Below, piece by piece: positions 1 to 12,476 of a stretch of DNA of 64,000 nucleotides. The stretch is from Ophioderma brevispina. Its lineage: Eukaryota > Echinodermata > Ophiuroidea > Amphilepidida > Ophiodermatidae. Both the position numbers and the translations under genes were made by a program. The stretch covers positions 32,453 through 96,452 of the forward strand of contig JAMKCH010084916.1 of NCBI GenBank assembly GCA_023653785.1, read 5' to 3'. The notes beneath the pieces were generated by a model. It was given only the letters and a program-made list of their open reading frames with translations, had not been told where the DNA came from and searched no databases. The stretch's first letter is position 1. Each line of letters begins with the position of its first letter.

Positions 1-299
1 ATTACACTGAGCTGATTTCCTTTCAACCAATGTTGACTGAAAAATATGCAAACCTTCGTTTGAATGAATATTTCAATCAACACACCACTAGCTCCTACGA
101 GTCGGAGGTGGAACATAGAGTTTCAGAGCGCGGCCAACGGATGCAACAGGAGGATGGGGACAGAGACCCAAAATAAAAGACATTAGATGGGGACAATCCA
201 GGCTGCACATCATAAAGTTAAACCACATAGATGTCACCTGACATATGGAATACTCCGGGGTGAGTGTCATGGTCGGCAACTTAGGTATGTGGATTGTTT

Positions 300-1300
300 T
301 GGTAGATTAGTGTTGTTTCTGCAGAAGAGCTCTCGCAACGTTTTCTTGTGGCGTTCTCGTTTCCTGTAAGTATAACGACGAACGACAAAACGGTTGCTTG
401 GCAAATTTTGGCGATTTGAGATCCCGCGGTGGTAGGCCCACGAGGAAGTGATGTTACGAACAGAAATGAGCCGGGCCCGTGAGGGGACCCGCCACCGCAC
501 CGGAATCAGTGAGAACCGCGGAAGGAAGGAAATCCATTATGGCCGAGCGGTCGAATTTTGACGCGGGCGGCGGGAACATGGGGGGGGGCAGCGTGCTGAG
601 TGAGAAACAACCCGTCGTTCGAGCCCCGGAGAGAAAGGGTTTGGCCCATTATAGTACGACAGGGCTCCGAACAGGACACCAACAGGCGATCCTCCCCACG
701 ACGGAAAGTGGCGAGCCGGGGTAGGATGATGGTAGAGTGCCTAAAGGAAGATGTCTCTTTTTTGGCCAGAAAGTCTGGCGTGAGAAACAGCTGAACCCTG
801 TCCCGGAGAACTTGATTGCCGAGATTGAGATGTTTTTACTCTAAGAGCTCGTCTCCCGGAGGCAAGTGGACCAGGAAGGCCGTCTTGAGAGTGACATGCT
901 AGCAGGCTTTACTCTAGGTTCGAACGGAGGCCTAGTTAAGTAGTCTAAGACAGTATTTAGGTCCCAAGAGGACACCTCCTGGCCGGGGGTTGAGTGTTGT
1001 ACATCCCCTCAAGAAGGAGGAGACGATTGTTCCATCATCGTTGCTGGTTAGACCGTACTGGCCACAACCCTCTGTGGATAGCAAAGGATGGCGGCCTTAT
1101 AATTTCGAACGGTACTGGTTTCAAGGCCGACTATCGAGTGTTCGCGTGAGGAAGTCAGCAATCTTGGCTACAGTAGCTCGAGTCGGAGACTTCTTGCCGC
1201 TCACACCACAGAAGTAGGGTCTCCAAGGCGCTTACTGATAGAGGCGTCCAGGGATCTCTTCTTCCGGCGGATATGAGCGATGCAGCCCTCTGCGAAAAGC
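300..1300 (-). pseudogene. Tyrosine recombinase of DIRS copy 1, degenerate
   Basis: Integrase-type tyrosine recombinase expected downstream of RT/RH in DIRS elements. On the minus strand, 899-843 encodes a stretch beginning HVTLKTAFLV, the helix just before the first catalytic Arg of the family; the following SGRR-type motif is decayed. At about 474-424 SVRNITSSWAYHRG corresponds to the HxxR box region, with the His preserved only in a neighbouring frame. The catalytic Tyr was not securely found. Inactive. Confidence 0.65.
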
Positions 1301-1499
1301 CGCTATCTCGGCATCGCTGCCTGATAATGGCAACGCAGTCAACGATAGATGACTATCGATAGATGGCGTTCCCCCCCGTCCGGAATTGATATTAGATCCG
1401 CGACGGTTTGGTAGTTTGTCGTGGCGGAGCCACAAGACGATTACCATTGGACGAAACCAAAGGTGTTTCGGCCCAAAAGGAGCGTATGAGGAGACACCG

Positions 1500-2074
1500 G
1501 CATTCCTCCCGCCCCGATTATCGCACCACGCGGTGGGAGAATCGGCATACGGAGGAATGCGTAGGCCTGTACCCAAACCAGTCTATCGACAGAGCGTCGA
1601 CTGCGAAAGCTCCCGGTCGTGACGTCCGGGAGCCCAGTACAGAGGGAGCTGTGCCCTCAGCGTGAGAAGCAAAAGGTCGATCGCGGAGTTTCGATCTCCA
1701 CTGAAGAATCGCCACCGAGCTACTTTGCCGGTTAGTAGTCATTCCGAGGCCGTCGTACTGCCGCGAGACAAATCGTCGCGCGAGCGACGTGACGGCGCCC
1801 GGAAGGAATGGGACGCGGACAAAGTGATGGACCTGTCCCGACACACGTTATGATACGCCATGGCATAGAGACACAGGTCGGGGCACGAGTACGCCCTGCT
1901 TGCCCTTCTGATTATAGGCACCCACCACCACCACCTCACTGAATTGTCCGTCTTGTCCAGGACACTGGTGGTGGTCACCATCGTCTCGAAATGAGCGAGA
2001 GTCTTCCGACTGCCACATTGAGAAGATTGACATGGGCGCGTTGCCACGGTCTGGGGAACACGTCCCAGAGACAC
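1500..2074 (-). pseudogene. RNase H and RT-RH tail of DIRS copy 1
   Basis: On the minus strand the RNase H core shows KTDNSV at about 1,954-1,937, then a shifted INRQGG-like segment, then ITLSASH and DDLSRG (about 1,777-1,760), the usual end of the DIRS RNase H. Further along, AVDALSIDW at 1,604-1,578 is a hallmark of the C-terminal part of DIRS RT/RH polyproteins. RNase H removes the RNA strand of the RNA:DNA hybrid. The frame changes between these blocks, so the protein is broken. Confidence 0.75.
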
Positions 2075-2199
2075 TCAGATTCTAGGGTAATCCCCCCAAC
2101 CCGACTTGATTACTATTTCGAGGAGACGCGGGGAAAGAAAATCCCCGAGTCGTTGCAGATGACCACCTGTCAGGTGCTCCTGGATCCCGGCGTTGATGG

Positions 2200-3370
2200 G
2201 GATCAGAAGGGAGTTTGCGGCCCATCCGCCGCGACCTCGGCCTGTAATGCGCCCGAGCGTAGCAGGGACAGCAAACTCATTTGTAGGCGACAGTACGGGA
2301 CAAGAGCGACGGGACTGGCCAGCAGGCCGAGAAGGCGTAGCCAGTCTGGGAGCGGGGGCCTGATTGAGTTTGGCCATGGGGGTCGCGGTTCGAATGACGA
2401 CCTCCACCTGCTCGGCCGACGGTTCTGCAATGCCGGAAGCAGTTGCAGCCGTGTACCCAGATACCCTCCAGGTTTTGGGAGGGGGTCAAGCTGACTCTCG
2501 AAATTGACGATAAAGCCCAGCCTCTGCACGACCTGGATTGTTCGACGGACCATCTCGGCCGGCGCAAGGCGACGGTCTCGTAGATTAGCCAGTCGTCCAG
2601 TGACATGCAGAGGTTGACCCCCTGCCGCCTGAGGAAGGAGCCCCACCTTCCCGGGGTCATCAAACGTTGAGAAAGACCCTGGGAGAGTGGAAAGCCCGAA
2701 GCGGGAGGACCCGTACACTCGTACGGGACTGGCCCTGGAGTGACCTGAAGCCAGCGACGGTCGGGATTTGCTGGACTGGGACGTGTAGGTAGGGGTCTTT
2801 CAGGTCCAGAAGACGCCCAGCTCCCCTTAAAGGACAGCGCAGGACCGAGCGAGGGTTACATCATGAACCTTGTGGGCCTTGATAAAACTTGTCAGACGGG
2901 CTTCAGGTTCAGGACTTGGGACGCAAGCCTCCCGTTTCTTGGGTTCAGAGAAGGTCGACCAGAACCCCTGTGTGAAGGGGGGTCGACCGGGGAGATGGCG
3001 CCCTTCGCCAAGAGCGCAGAGACCTCCGCGAGAAGAACTGGTCCTTCGGCCGGCGCCCCGGAAGCGGGGTAGGGCTCGGCCGGGAAGTGGAGGGGGTACA
3101 GCGTTAATATTCGATTATGGCTACCCCCGTTTCACCCAGCTCAGACCCCAGGTGAGGGAGAGATGGCTGGCCTTCCAGAACGAAAAGCGATAAGCGGACG
3201 AACAACGGAGGTGGAGGGACTCCCTCAAAAGGAGAGACTCCACGGCCGCCGTGCCCTCCGGATTTAGACCATCTCCACCTTCCCAGGCGCCTTGCATTTG
3301 GGAGGGGGACGAGTATTCGGCCTGGCCCCAGGGCTTTCTGAGAAGAAGCGGCGGGTGCAGGGGGCTTCAT
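2200..3370 (-). pseudogene. Reverse transcriptase of DIRS copy 1, frameshifted
   Basis: RNA-directed DNA polymerase of the retroelement. On the minus strand, 3,205-3,104 encodes a degenerate form of the N-terminal DIRS RT block (RLSLF...). About 2,940-2,870 holds a broken LNLKP-type motif followed by FIKAHK. The catalytic box reads SLDDWLI at 2,603-2,583, with the two aspartates kept and a Ser in place of the usual Tyr. LGFIVNF follows near 2,530, and an RLLGLLAS stretch near 2,300 matches the same segment of copy 2. Motifs fall in at least three frames, so the gene is dead. Family knowledge: this RT makes cDNA from element RNA. Inference: old insertion. Confidence 0.75.
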
Positions 3371-5440
3371 TGGGGGCTGAGCGGTGCCGGCTCGCCCCTG
3401 CTTGGCGGCATGGCCAGAAGAGGAAGAGCGAGAACGCTTAGACTACTTCTTCTTGGCCGAAGATTCGCGGAGGAGATCTTCGCCTGGGCCTCATCTGAGC
3501 GCCGGCTCGGACTCGACACGTTCCGCTGAAGCAAGCAAGGAGTCCCCGAAATGTCTCCGAAGAGAACTTCCGGGTCTCCGCTGTCTTCGGCGACTTCCGA
3601 ATCGAGTTCGGACCTCAGGGTACGAATCGAGAGCAGCGTTTCGGCGCCGGAGGAAGGGAAGCTCAGGCGACGTGCCAAGGCCATGACACCCTCTAGTCTC
3701 GCCTGGTAACCAGCAAGCCAGGACCGTACAGCATCAGAAGTCTATGGAGAAGCAAACTCCATCCTCGCCCAAAAGAGGACTAAGGTCGGGGGCGAGTGAG
3801 TACCATGGCGAAAGACCTGAGTCGCGTACCGGTAGACACTGCCAGGTCTAGCTGCCGCAACTGATCTTCCCAGAAGGGGGAGTAGCCCAGTTGGCGGCCG
3901 CCTTACCCACGGGCTATCGTGGGCCGCCAAGTCGGGGTCCGTGGCTGGAGTCCGCGCAAGGAGGAGGTAAAATCCTTCTCTGAAGTCCGCAGGGACTTGG
4001 TGAAAAAGAATTCACCGAAACATCCGGTGGTCTTCGCGGGCCACTTCCCCGGAGCCCTTCCACAGTAGACCAATGTCTGATGGAAGGGTCAACGCTTGTA
4101 CACGTGGGGTGGAAGTAACGAGAAGCCGAGATCCAGCTGTCCCACATCCGCACCCTACTCCGGCGCGCAAGGCAAGCCGAGCGTGTCGGCAGCCAGGCGG
4201 AGCACGGAGGAGTGCTTGCGGGGAGAAGAGACGTGTCCACATCATCCGCCTCCGGAGCGACTGATTGCCGAGACTGGTCCGGAGGATCAACACTGACAGG
4301 GTGAGATGCCTCCGAACCGGAGTCTCCCTCACTGCGCTGACTTCTGAAACGTCAGAAATCTGCGGGAGGTAAGAAGTCCGGAGAGGAAGGGCACAGCCCG
4401 AGAAGTGAAGCGAGGATGAGGGGGTGGGGTCAGGTGAAGCACATGCGGCAGCAACACCAAGACCCTCCCGCGGGAATGAGCACAATGGCGCTGACTGGCC
4501 AGCAGGCCCGTAAGCCGGCTGAACCAGCCTGACCACGAAGGGCCAGGTATGGCCAAGAAGGCGGGGGGCAGTACTCACCAAGTTCCCAGGTACGCTAGCG
4601 GGGGTAGTCACGGGTACCGCCCTGCCCAGGCCCGGGGTTACAGGCTGTACCATGAGGGACTGCAACCCCCAATGAGGGTGACATATGCCTGCAGTAGCGG
4701 GGCGATAACACCGCTCTGACTAGCGCATAGGCGCCCACCCCGACAGCACCACGGTACCAAAGGCTGAGCAGCCGACGGGGAGAGGCGCAGGGATGCCATA
4801 CCCGGGGGGGGCCCCCGCAAGCGGAGCCCCGGTTGAAAAACCCATTACCGGACTGATCCACCCCAGCAGTCCAGCCCGACTGGGGTGGGTAGCAAAGTAC
4901 GGTGGGCGCAGCATAACCCGTGAAGGTCTGGCGGCGGGTACGAAGCCCCAGCGGGAGCAAGCCACGGTGGCTGCTCCGAAGGATCGCGGGCTGGGGCACC
5001 GACAGGGTGAATGCCACAGGCGGATTTTACTACAGAGACTGGTACGGGGTACCCGCACCTGTCACCACGGAAGGGGTACCCGCATGAGAGGCCAAAGTTG
5101 ACGGGGTCAGTGGGGCATCAACGGGGGCAACCCTGGCGGAGCCAAAACATGCCACACCAGGCACGGCAGGGCCCGGCAACGGTATGCGAAACAGATGGGT
5201 GGCATCCGAAGGACGAGCAAGGATAGCATGCGAGGCCTGGTGAGCGTGGATGACACCTGCGGGAGCCCGGTGGATGACACCTGCGGTAGCCCGTGGAGGA
5301 CACCTGCGGTAGCCCGTGAAAGGACAAAGGCATGAAGGAAATACGCGGGGAGAAAGACGACCTGTCTACACCAGATAGGAAAAGGGGGGAGAGAGTAAAG
5401 CGCAGGAAGCCGGTCTAGACATCGTTTATGTACCCACACT
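3370..5440 (-). pseudogene. Probable Gag region of DIRS copy 1, decayed
   Basis: Lies upstream of the reverse transcriptase on the minus strand, where DIRS elements carry their structural (Gag) ORF. Only broken open stretches remain, for example 4,665-4,012 and 3,684-3,367, with Ser/Pro/Arg-rich translations. No capsid or zinc-knuckle motif is convincing, so the Gag label comes from position and from analogy with copy 2. A GC-rich triple repeat at 5,246-5,315 falls in this part. Confidence 0.4.
5246..5315. repeat. Short tandem repeat, 3 units of 23-24 bp
   Basis: Three head-to-tail near-identical units based on GTGGATGACACCTGCGGTAG, inside the Gag-side part of DIRS copy 1. On the minus strand they encode repeated GLPQVSST-like peptides. 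Confidence 0.85.
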
Positions 5441-6099
5441 TCCCCCTCTTTTTCTCATTCTTACCCCCCCCTCTTACGAAGACACGGGACTACACACGTT
5501 AGGCATCGGAACTAGCCGGCGGGGATCGACCCAGGGCACCGGGGAGTCCCATCACCAATCACCACACTGGAACATTTCACCGCCCGGCCGCAACCACCTT
5601 GGGTATTGGGCAGGGTGAACCGCGCTATGCCCCACCGGTAAAGACCCCAGAGAGCTAAACCAGGCGAACCAGCGGCCGGTATCTGCGTGCTTGACGGGTG
5701 AACTCCGACGGGCGACGCCCGAGAAACCCGCTGCGAAGCAGCCGAAGGTGCTCCACCTTCGGGAGCTCCCAGGGCAGCCGGAGCTGGCCGGGAAGATCCC
5801 GGACCCGAGCCCGAGTACCACCCCTCCCTTTACCTCAGCGTACGGAAAGAGTGCCCGTGCCTATGGCGCCCAATGGGCGTTCGGAAATCAATGCCGAAGA
5901 CAAGCACCGGGTTCGGTGCGGGAGCATTGCAGGTGGTTAACGCAAAGAGGCGATGGGATCGATAAGATGGATGGAGGGGGACCGGTGGGGACAAAGTCGA
6001 TTTACGCGCGGGACATAGTGGGTTGACGCGAGCCAGATGGATGACCGCGTGTCCAGAAACAGAATAAAGGACAAAAAAAAACTTAAGGCGTGCCGTGGA

Positions 6100-6627
6100 G
6101 GGACTCCCGACGTAAAAAAGGACTAGAAACGTCTCGGTAAACTGAGTCACAAACGGTTAAAGAATTAAAGAAATTGTTCTAAGTCAGTTCAACATATTTA
6201 TAAATACACACCAAGCATATATAAATTAAATGACAAACTCCCCCATATAGCAACTGTTTCTTGATAGCAGAAGAAAACACAAAGAAACAGAACAGGCCCA
6301 CAACAAGACAATGGCATCAAAGCTCGCAAAAACGTGCGGAAATGGCGTCCTTTGTTACCTTTTCCCGCACAAATATAACATGACAGCATGGCGGTAAAAA
6401 AGGATACACACAAGAAGCTCTCCGTCGGAGGTCGGAGGTATAAATACACGTTAATTTTGCCGTCCATAGAGGGCTTATTCCTTAGTATAATAATCCTTAT
6501 TATCCAAGATAGTGTGGTAGTAGTATTAGGAGTAGTCCGACGGGGAAGACAGTCGTATATCTAATATAAATCTCAAGTTTGGCTAGAGTAAATGGAGCGC
6601 GACGGGACACTGTCCGGTTAAGCTACG
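6100..6627. other. AT-rich unique stretch between DIRS copy 1 and repeat copy A
   Basis: No gene, splice site or repeat boundary could be supported. A minus-strand open stretch at 6,467-6,198 encodes a Cys/Phe-rich peptide with no recognisable domain. The sharp drop in GC content near 6,100 marks the approximate outer edge of DIRS copy 1. Confidence 0.4.
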
Positions 6628-8214
6628 TGGCCAAAACGGAAAATGAGGAGGAGAATGGCCGACAGGGTTGTGACATAGGGGTCACTGAAGGGACGGTCCA
6701 TTTATTTTTAGGGGTGTTATTTGTCTTTTGGCACCGGGCCTTCACTTCTCAGAGGAAAAAATGCATGATGTTTCAGTCAACAGTGGTTTAAAGGAAATCA
6801 GTAGTGTAATGAGTTGTTATTAGTGCAGACAGTATTGATGAAGCAGGCATGCTTGAAGTACAAAGATAAACACTCTACTTTCTTGCCTGTGGTGTGCGGC
6901 ATACCTCTGCCCGCCTTAAATGGCGTCTATGTGCCAATCCGATGGTGTGTTGTTTGGAGGAAAAGCAACATATCCAAGTAATTGAGCCAGAGATACAGGT
7001 TGGTGTTAGTATAAAGTGCTAATATTCAAAATCATCTATTTCATAGGGCTTAGGCATGCAAAGGGTATGAGACAGAACAGATCTCAAGATAATGGAACCA
7101 ATCCCTGGTTTCCGTATATATTCTACTGATCACAGGCTATGCTCATGATCATTCACCGAAGTAGCACCAGGTTCGCTCAAAATCACATCGATTCCAAGTG
7201 AATGCCATTACAGACATTTTTGTGCTCGTGTTTGTAAAAGTAGCCCCCGATTCACACTTCTTTAATTCAAACCCTGTCAATAGTGGATTATTTCTTTCTC
7301 AGCTGAATCTTGATGTTGCTGGTTGGTATAGCTAGAAAACTGTTGGTTAAAAAAGGTTCAGTCTACAATACAAAGGTCCACTGTCCAAACTCATTAATCT
7401 ATCTGGGGAAAATTCTAAGTGCAAAGCTGATGCCTTTTGATGAGCACAAGCAATATTAAGTGGTCTAAAACCAAATATTTCATTAGAGATTATTTTCAAT
7501 GTGAAACTACAAATTTTGAAGATCAATGAAATCTGTGAATGCCCTATAATACGGAGAATCTATGTTAATGAATTCTGTCAAACAATAATGCTGTAAAAAG
7601 CTGTTTCTGGTTTAACATTGCTTTGTGTGGTACAGTTTTGTCCTTTTGGATCCATTCAAAGATTCCCTGCTGGTCAGTTGGAATTGATTATGTGTTTTTT
7701 TACTAAACAATAATGCTTCATTTATAGGGACAGCCAAGCTAACAATTATAGTCAATTATGATCAAATGGTCAAGCTTTGTGTTGTAATGTGATTTGCTAT
7801 TGCTAATATTTATATCATCTTTTATTCGACATGTGTACAATTTAAAACTAAACATGACATCAGGCATCGGTGGTGGTGGTGCCTAGGGAAGAGGGTCCCT
7901 TCCAGAGTTTAGTCCCCCCACCCCCCAAGTGCAAAAATTGCAGAATTTTGCATTGATTTTATGTTTTCCTCCTCAGAAATTCCCTTTGCTCCCTTGATTT
8001 CCCCACAGAAAAAAGTTCTGGTGGATGTACTATAATAAACCTTAAATGCATCTTGTCTTTCTTTATTAATTACCACAAGAGACTAGAATGGCTTGATGAA
8101 TCCAAACAAGATTTTCAGGGAAAAGAGAAGACATTACCGGATTTTATACTTCAATTTTAAGAGAAAATGCGACTATGTTTTTATCAATACATGTATACAT
8201 TATGGCAGCATTAC

Positions 8215-8394
8215 CTGTTGGGGTGTAATACTCTTGATGACATTCTTCTCAATCCACCTGACCATGTGCAGTTGTTCCATGCGTGTCTTCATGTTTTCAA
8301 GTTCTACGTGGTAGTCTAGCCGCCTCTTGACTGCATTAGCTACGGCTAACTGCCGTTCCCTGAACTCTATCTCAAGCTGCATGGCTACATTCTC
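8215..8394 (-). CDS. ATP5PB: ATP5PB exon: subunit b C-terminal stalk helix
   Basis: A 180-base, 60-codon, phase-0 exon of mitochondrial ATP synthase subunit b, the elongated helix of the peripheral stalk that holds F1 against rotation. It is preceded by TTTAG at the acceptor and followed by GTAATG at the donor. The translation starts [14 protein letters not shown], carries [12 protein letters not shown] and ends VIKSITPQQ, matching the family segment with RLDYH...NM and WVEKHVVQSIS without gaps. It follows the 9,289-9,414 exon in phase. In vertebrates about 25 residues follow this point in a last exon, which I did not find. The damaged duplicate is at 12,297-12,476. Confidence 0.93.
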
Positions 8395-9288
8395 CTAAAT
8401 GAGAAAAGTTGTAAGGGAAGTATTAGTGAGGGCTGGCGTATGCTCTCTGTGATCCTGTATACTCTTGATTTTTCTGCCCCAATGACCAGTAGCAGGGCAT
8501 GCACACACACACTTCAAACTACTGGGAGCCGCATAACTATAATGTCAACTAAATACAAACGTGACAATACTACCACCCCACTTCTCACCGTCTATGGGAC
8601 AACTGTAGTTGTAATTCAGGGTTTAAGCCAGAAAACCCCCTCTATAGAGAAACCAAAGTATAACTTAAAGAACATCTTCTGTTGTTTTTTTTTTCAAGCG
8701 TACAAAAACAAAAATGAAAATTGAGTACCCATGTACAGCAGCATCAGCATTAACATGTCAAAAAATGAAATATCTCTATGGCACACAGCTGTTTGAAAGT
8801 CTCATTTATTATGACAAATCGAGAAAAAACAAAAAGTATCAACAGCGACACACTTTTGACAACTAACTTGGAGTATTTAGACCACTAAATACATCCTGTG
8901 TAAATTTGATGAAATTTCATGGTGGACAAATATTGATTTTTCATAAAAATCTAGTTTGAAACGTCTTTCTATGGGAAACAGACATATAGAGGGCGCTATA
9001 ACATACAAATGATCTTTGTAGGCCTATATGGCAAGATTCCCGTAAATGGATTTTTCTGATTTTTTGCGGGGATAATAGCTCTTGCATCCCTACCTATATC
9101 AGTTGTCAAAATTATGTCGCCATTGCTTAAAATTGCCCTAAAAATAAAAGACAATTTGCATGGTGTCAAACAGCTGTGGGTAGATAGCAGCAATGTATGG
9201 CAGCAGTTATCCTCGTTTACCCCCAATTTATAATGTCCCTCTTGCCATGAGTTTTCGAAAATGGTCAATTGACAATAAGCCAACTTAC

Positions 9289-9414
9289 CCGCTTAGCATC
9301 AAACAAATGGTGCCGTCCCTCCTGTCTCCAGAGTTCCTTCTTTTCACCATCTATAGAATCTTGCAAATTTTTCACTTGACTGGTTTTCCAATTTTCTGCA
9401 CTTTCTAGATGATC
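9289..9414 (-). CDS. ATP5PB: ATP5PB exon: subunit b central coiled region
   Basis: A 126-base exon of 42 codons, phase 0 on both sides. Acceptor ...CCTTCTAG, donor GTAAGT. The product DHLESAENWKTSQV...LQDSIDGEKK...HHLFDAKR is charged and helical and aligns residue for residue with the family segment ending in YLFDVQR. The join to the upstream exon (24,020) and the downstream exon (8,394) keeps frame, and the spacing of the first 29 residues equals that of human subunit b as I remember it. Matrix-side stalk helix. The intron upstream of it now contains DIRS copy 2 and duplicate B. Confidence 0.93.
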
Positions 9415-12296
9415 CTAGAAGGAGGACAATAAAGAACAGTCTTGTTATAATGTTAGGAACTATCAGGTAATATTTGATCTTGGCCAAAGTTTTAAAAACA
9501 CATATCCAACTTGTATGGCGGACACAATTACTTAGAGCCACAAATCAGAACAGATAAGTCTCTCAGCACAGCATCTCTATCGTGGTGCAATTGAGTAGAA
9601 TTATAAATTAAAAAGATAAGCTACTTTAAACATTTTCAAAGCTAGCTTAAAAGCATCTACATGTTCCGCGTACAATGTTATCAACAGTAAACATTGTACA
9701 AACATGTACTCTTAAAAAAAATAATTAGACCTTATGCCAAGTTTCTACTTTTAAATATGTACATTTCTATTTGCACTCCCTCTGTGAAAAACAACTCTGG
9801 AGCTCTTTTTTTGGGAATAACTGACAGTTCGATTTGATTAAATTAATTGAATACAATCATATCTGGTCATTGGTTGAGTACCTACTTAATCACCATTTAG
9901 TGTATGATTGAGAGTCCCAATTTAACACCTTTTGCGGCTTCAGTAATTTGGGTGCTTCAGTAATTTATCTGCTATAAATTTTGAAGATTGGCCATAAATT
10001 TTAATAAGAACAAATTTATGTGCCGAGTTGTGGAGCCTTGGTAATTTGGGAAATGAACTGCGAGCCGTCTTTTGTGCTACCTGGAAAATTGACCTGATAA
10101 GTTAGTAGGTTGGGGTTAAAATAAGGATGGCTTGCCCTCTGTCCTCAATTCATTAAAATGTACACAAAAAATGCCCGCCCAGTTTAAGGCCCAGTAGACT
10201 GTTTCTGTTTGTTGTTGAAACAAAAACCCATTTAAAATATGGTTGACACATTGATTAAACACACTGTGCTATGGGGCCAATTTAGCTACATATTTTTGTT
10301 TCTAAGTCTCCTAAGAGGGACCGAAACTTAACTCTAAATTGTAATCAGATGTTTTTGCTGAGTGAGTGGGAAAAAAAACATATGAGGAAATCAGATCATG
10401 ATTTGCTTACCCACTTTTAAATATCAGTTTAAATATACTGAAAAATCATAGCACATTTCCAACATTTTCTACTGGCATGTTTTCTACCTGGCTGATTAAA
10501 TTTGTAAAGTGAAACCCCAGTTCCAAGTGAGCAAAGTTGTTTCCAGCTCTTTCCTTGAATTATACTCACCAAAATTGTGAGATTGTTCTATTTTATACAT
10601 GTATACTTACGAATGATCCAACTAGTGCATTTTTTGTGCTCAAAAAAGCCATCAGACACCCCTACTGCCACATTAAAAATTTCGGTGCGCCCACGCCTAG
10701 CAGCGGTCCCACACTAGCTGGCCAAAACGGAACTGAGGAGGAGCAATGGCCGACAGGGTGTGCACTGGGGTAACTGGAAGGAGACGGTCCATTGCTTTTA
10801 GGGGTGTTATTTGTATTTTGGGCATTTCACTTCTCAAGAAGGAGAACTGCATGGTTCAGTCAACATTGGTTTAAAGGAAATCAGCTCAGTGTAATGATTT
10901 GGATGAGTGCAAGACATTATTGATTAAAGCAGGAATGTGCAGTACAAGATAAACATACTACGTTCTGGCCGTTGTGCGATACCTCGGCGCCTTAAATGGC
11001 GTCTATGTGCAATCCGATGGTTGTTGTTGGAGGAAAAAGCAAATATCCAAGTGAATTATGAGCCAGAGTATAAGCGTTGGTGTTAGTATAAGTGATACAT
11101 AATTCCCCCCCCAAAATCATTATTTCATAGGCTTAGGCTATGCAACGTAAGGGTATGAGACAGAACAGATTCAAGATATAATGGAACCAATCCCTGGTTT
11201 CCGTATATATTCTACTGATCACAGGGCTATGCTCATGATCATTCACAGAAAGTAGCACCAGGTTCGCTCAAAATCACATCGATTCCAAGTTGAATCCATC
11301 AGACAGTTTTGTGTCGTGTTGTAAAGTAGCCCCCGATTCACACTTCTTTAATTCAAACCCTGGAATAGTGGATTATTTCTTCTCAGCTGAATCTTGATGT
11401 TGCTGGTTGTATAGCTAGAAAAAAACTGTTGGTTTTAAAAAAGGTTCATTCAGTTAAATACAAATTCCATTGTCAGGAACTCATTAATCTATCTGGGGAA
11501 AATTCTAAGTTTGCAAAAGCTGATTTGCCATTTTGATGAGCAAAGCAATATAAGTGGTTCTAAACCAAATATTTCATTCGAGATTATTTCAATGTGAAAC
11601 TACAACATTTTGAAGATCATGAAATCTGTGAATGCCCTATAATACGGAGAATCTATGTTAATGAATTCTGTCAAAACCAATAATGCTGTAAAAAGCTGTT
11701 TCTGGTTTTTAACATCTTGTGTGTGGGTTATAGTTTTATCCTTTTGGATCCATCAAAGATTCACTGCTGCGTCAGTTGGAATCGATATGTGTTTTTTTAC
11801 TAACCATAATGATTCATTTAAGGGACAGCAAGCTAACCTATAGTCAATTCTGATCAAAGGGTCAAGCTTTGTGTTGTAATGTGATTCTATTGTAATATTT
11901 AGTCATATTTTTATTGCAGGTGTACAATTTAAAACTAAACATGACATCAGGGATCGGTGGTGGTGGTGCCAGGGAAGAGGGTCCCTTCCAGAGTTAAGTC
12001 CCCCCCCCCCCAAGTGCAAAATTGCAGAATTTGCATTGATTTTATGTTTTCCTCCTCAGAATTCACTTTGCTCCCTTGATTCCCCACAGAAAAAGTTCTG
12101 GTGGATGTATTATAATAAACCTTAAAATGCAATTTGTCTTCTTTATTAATTACCACAAGAGATAGATGGCTCTTGATGAATCCACACAAGATTTCAGGGA
12201 AAAGAGAAGACATACAGGGATTTTATACTTCAATTTTCAGAGGAAAAATGCGACTTATGTTTTTATCAATACATGTATACATATGGCAGCATCTAC

Positions 12297-12476
12297 TGTT
12301 GGGGGTATACTCTTGATACCTTCTTCTCAATCCACCTGACCATGTGCAGTTTTCCATGCGTGTCTTCATGTTTTCAAGTTCTAAGGTGGTAGTCTAGCGC
12401 CGCTTGACTGAATTAGCTACGGCTAACTGCCGTTTCCCTGAACTTCTATTCAAGCTGCAGGGCTTACATTCTTATC
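12297..12476 (-). pseudogene. ATP5PB: Damaged duplicate of the ATP5PB C-terminal exon
   Basis: Copy B counterpart of the 8,215-8,394 exon. The bases are recognisably the same but several single-base gains and losses destroy the frame, and the donor and acceptor contexts are altered. It would not encode the stalk helix. Either a false duplicate made of uncorrected reads or a true dead exon copy. Confidence 0.8.

Larger units (their letters stand above)
1..6100 (-). mobile_element. Degenerate DIRS-type (tyrosine recombinase) retrotransposon, copy 1
   Basis: A decayed retroelement read on the minus strand. From high to low coordinates I see a Gag-like part, reverse transcriptase, RNase H, and tyrosine recombinase. 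The RT/RH order and motifs (a YLDDWL-type box, a TDN box, DLSRG, then AVDALSIDW) are those of DIRS elements, which integrate with a tyrosine recombinase rather than a DDE integrase. Frames shift repeatedly, so nothing here should make a working enzyme. The block is clearly more GC-rich than the rest of the window and changes to AT-rich sequence near 6,100. The left end may lie outside the window. Family assignment rests on remembered motif patterns, not a search. Confidence 0.8.
6628..10718. repeat. Tandem ~4.1 kb unit, copy A (intact ATP5PB exons)
   Basis: First of two direct neighbouring copies. It starts at TGGCCAAAACGGAA and ends inside a fragment of the inverted terminal repeat of DIRS copy 2 (10,586-10,716). 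Copy B repeats the whole unit in the same order. Differences are dominated by one- or two-base insertions and deletions, often in homopolymers. Copy A keeps two ATP5PB exons with open frames and proper splice sites, so it is the more trustworthy version, at least there. Confidence 0.9.

Noticed and set aside
7260..7330. Candidate last exon of ATP5PB
   Set aside because: A short KEIIHY-like reading after a weak AG was noticed, but the same bases differ between copies A and B and do not match the family C-terminus.
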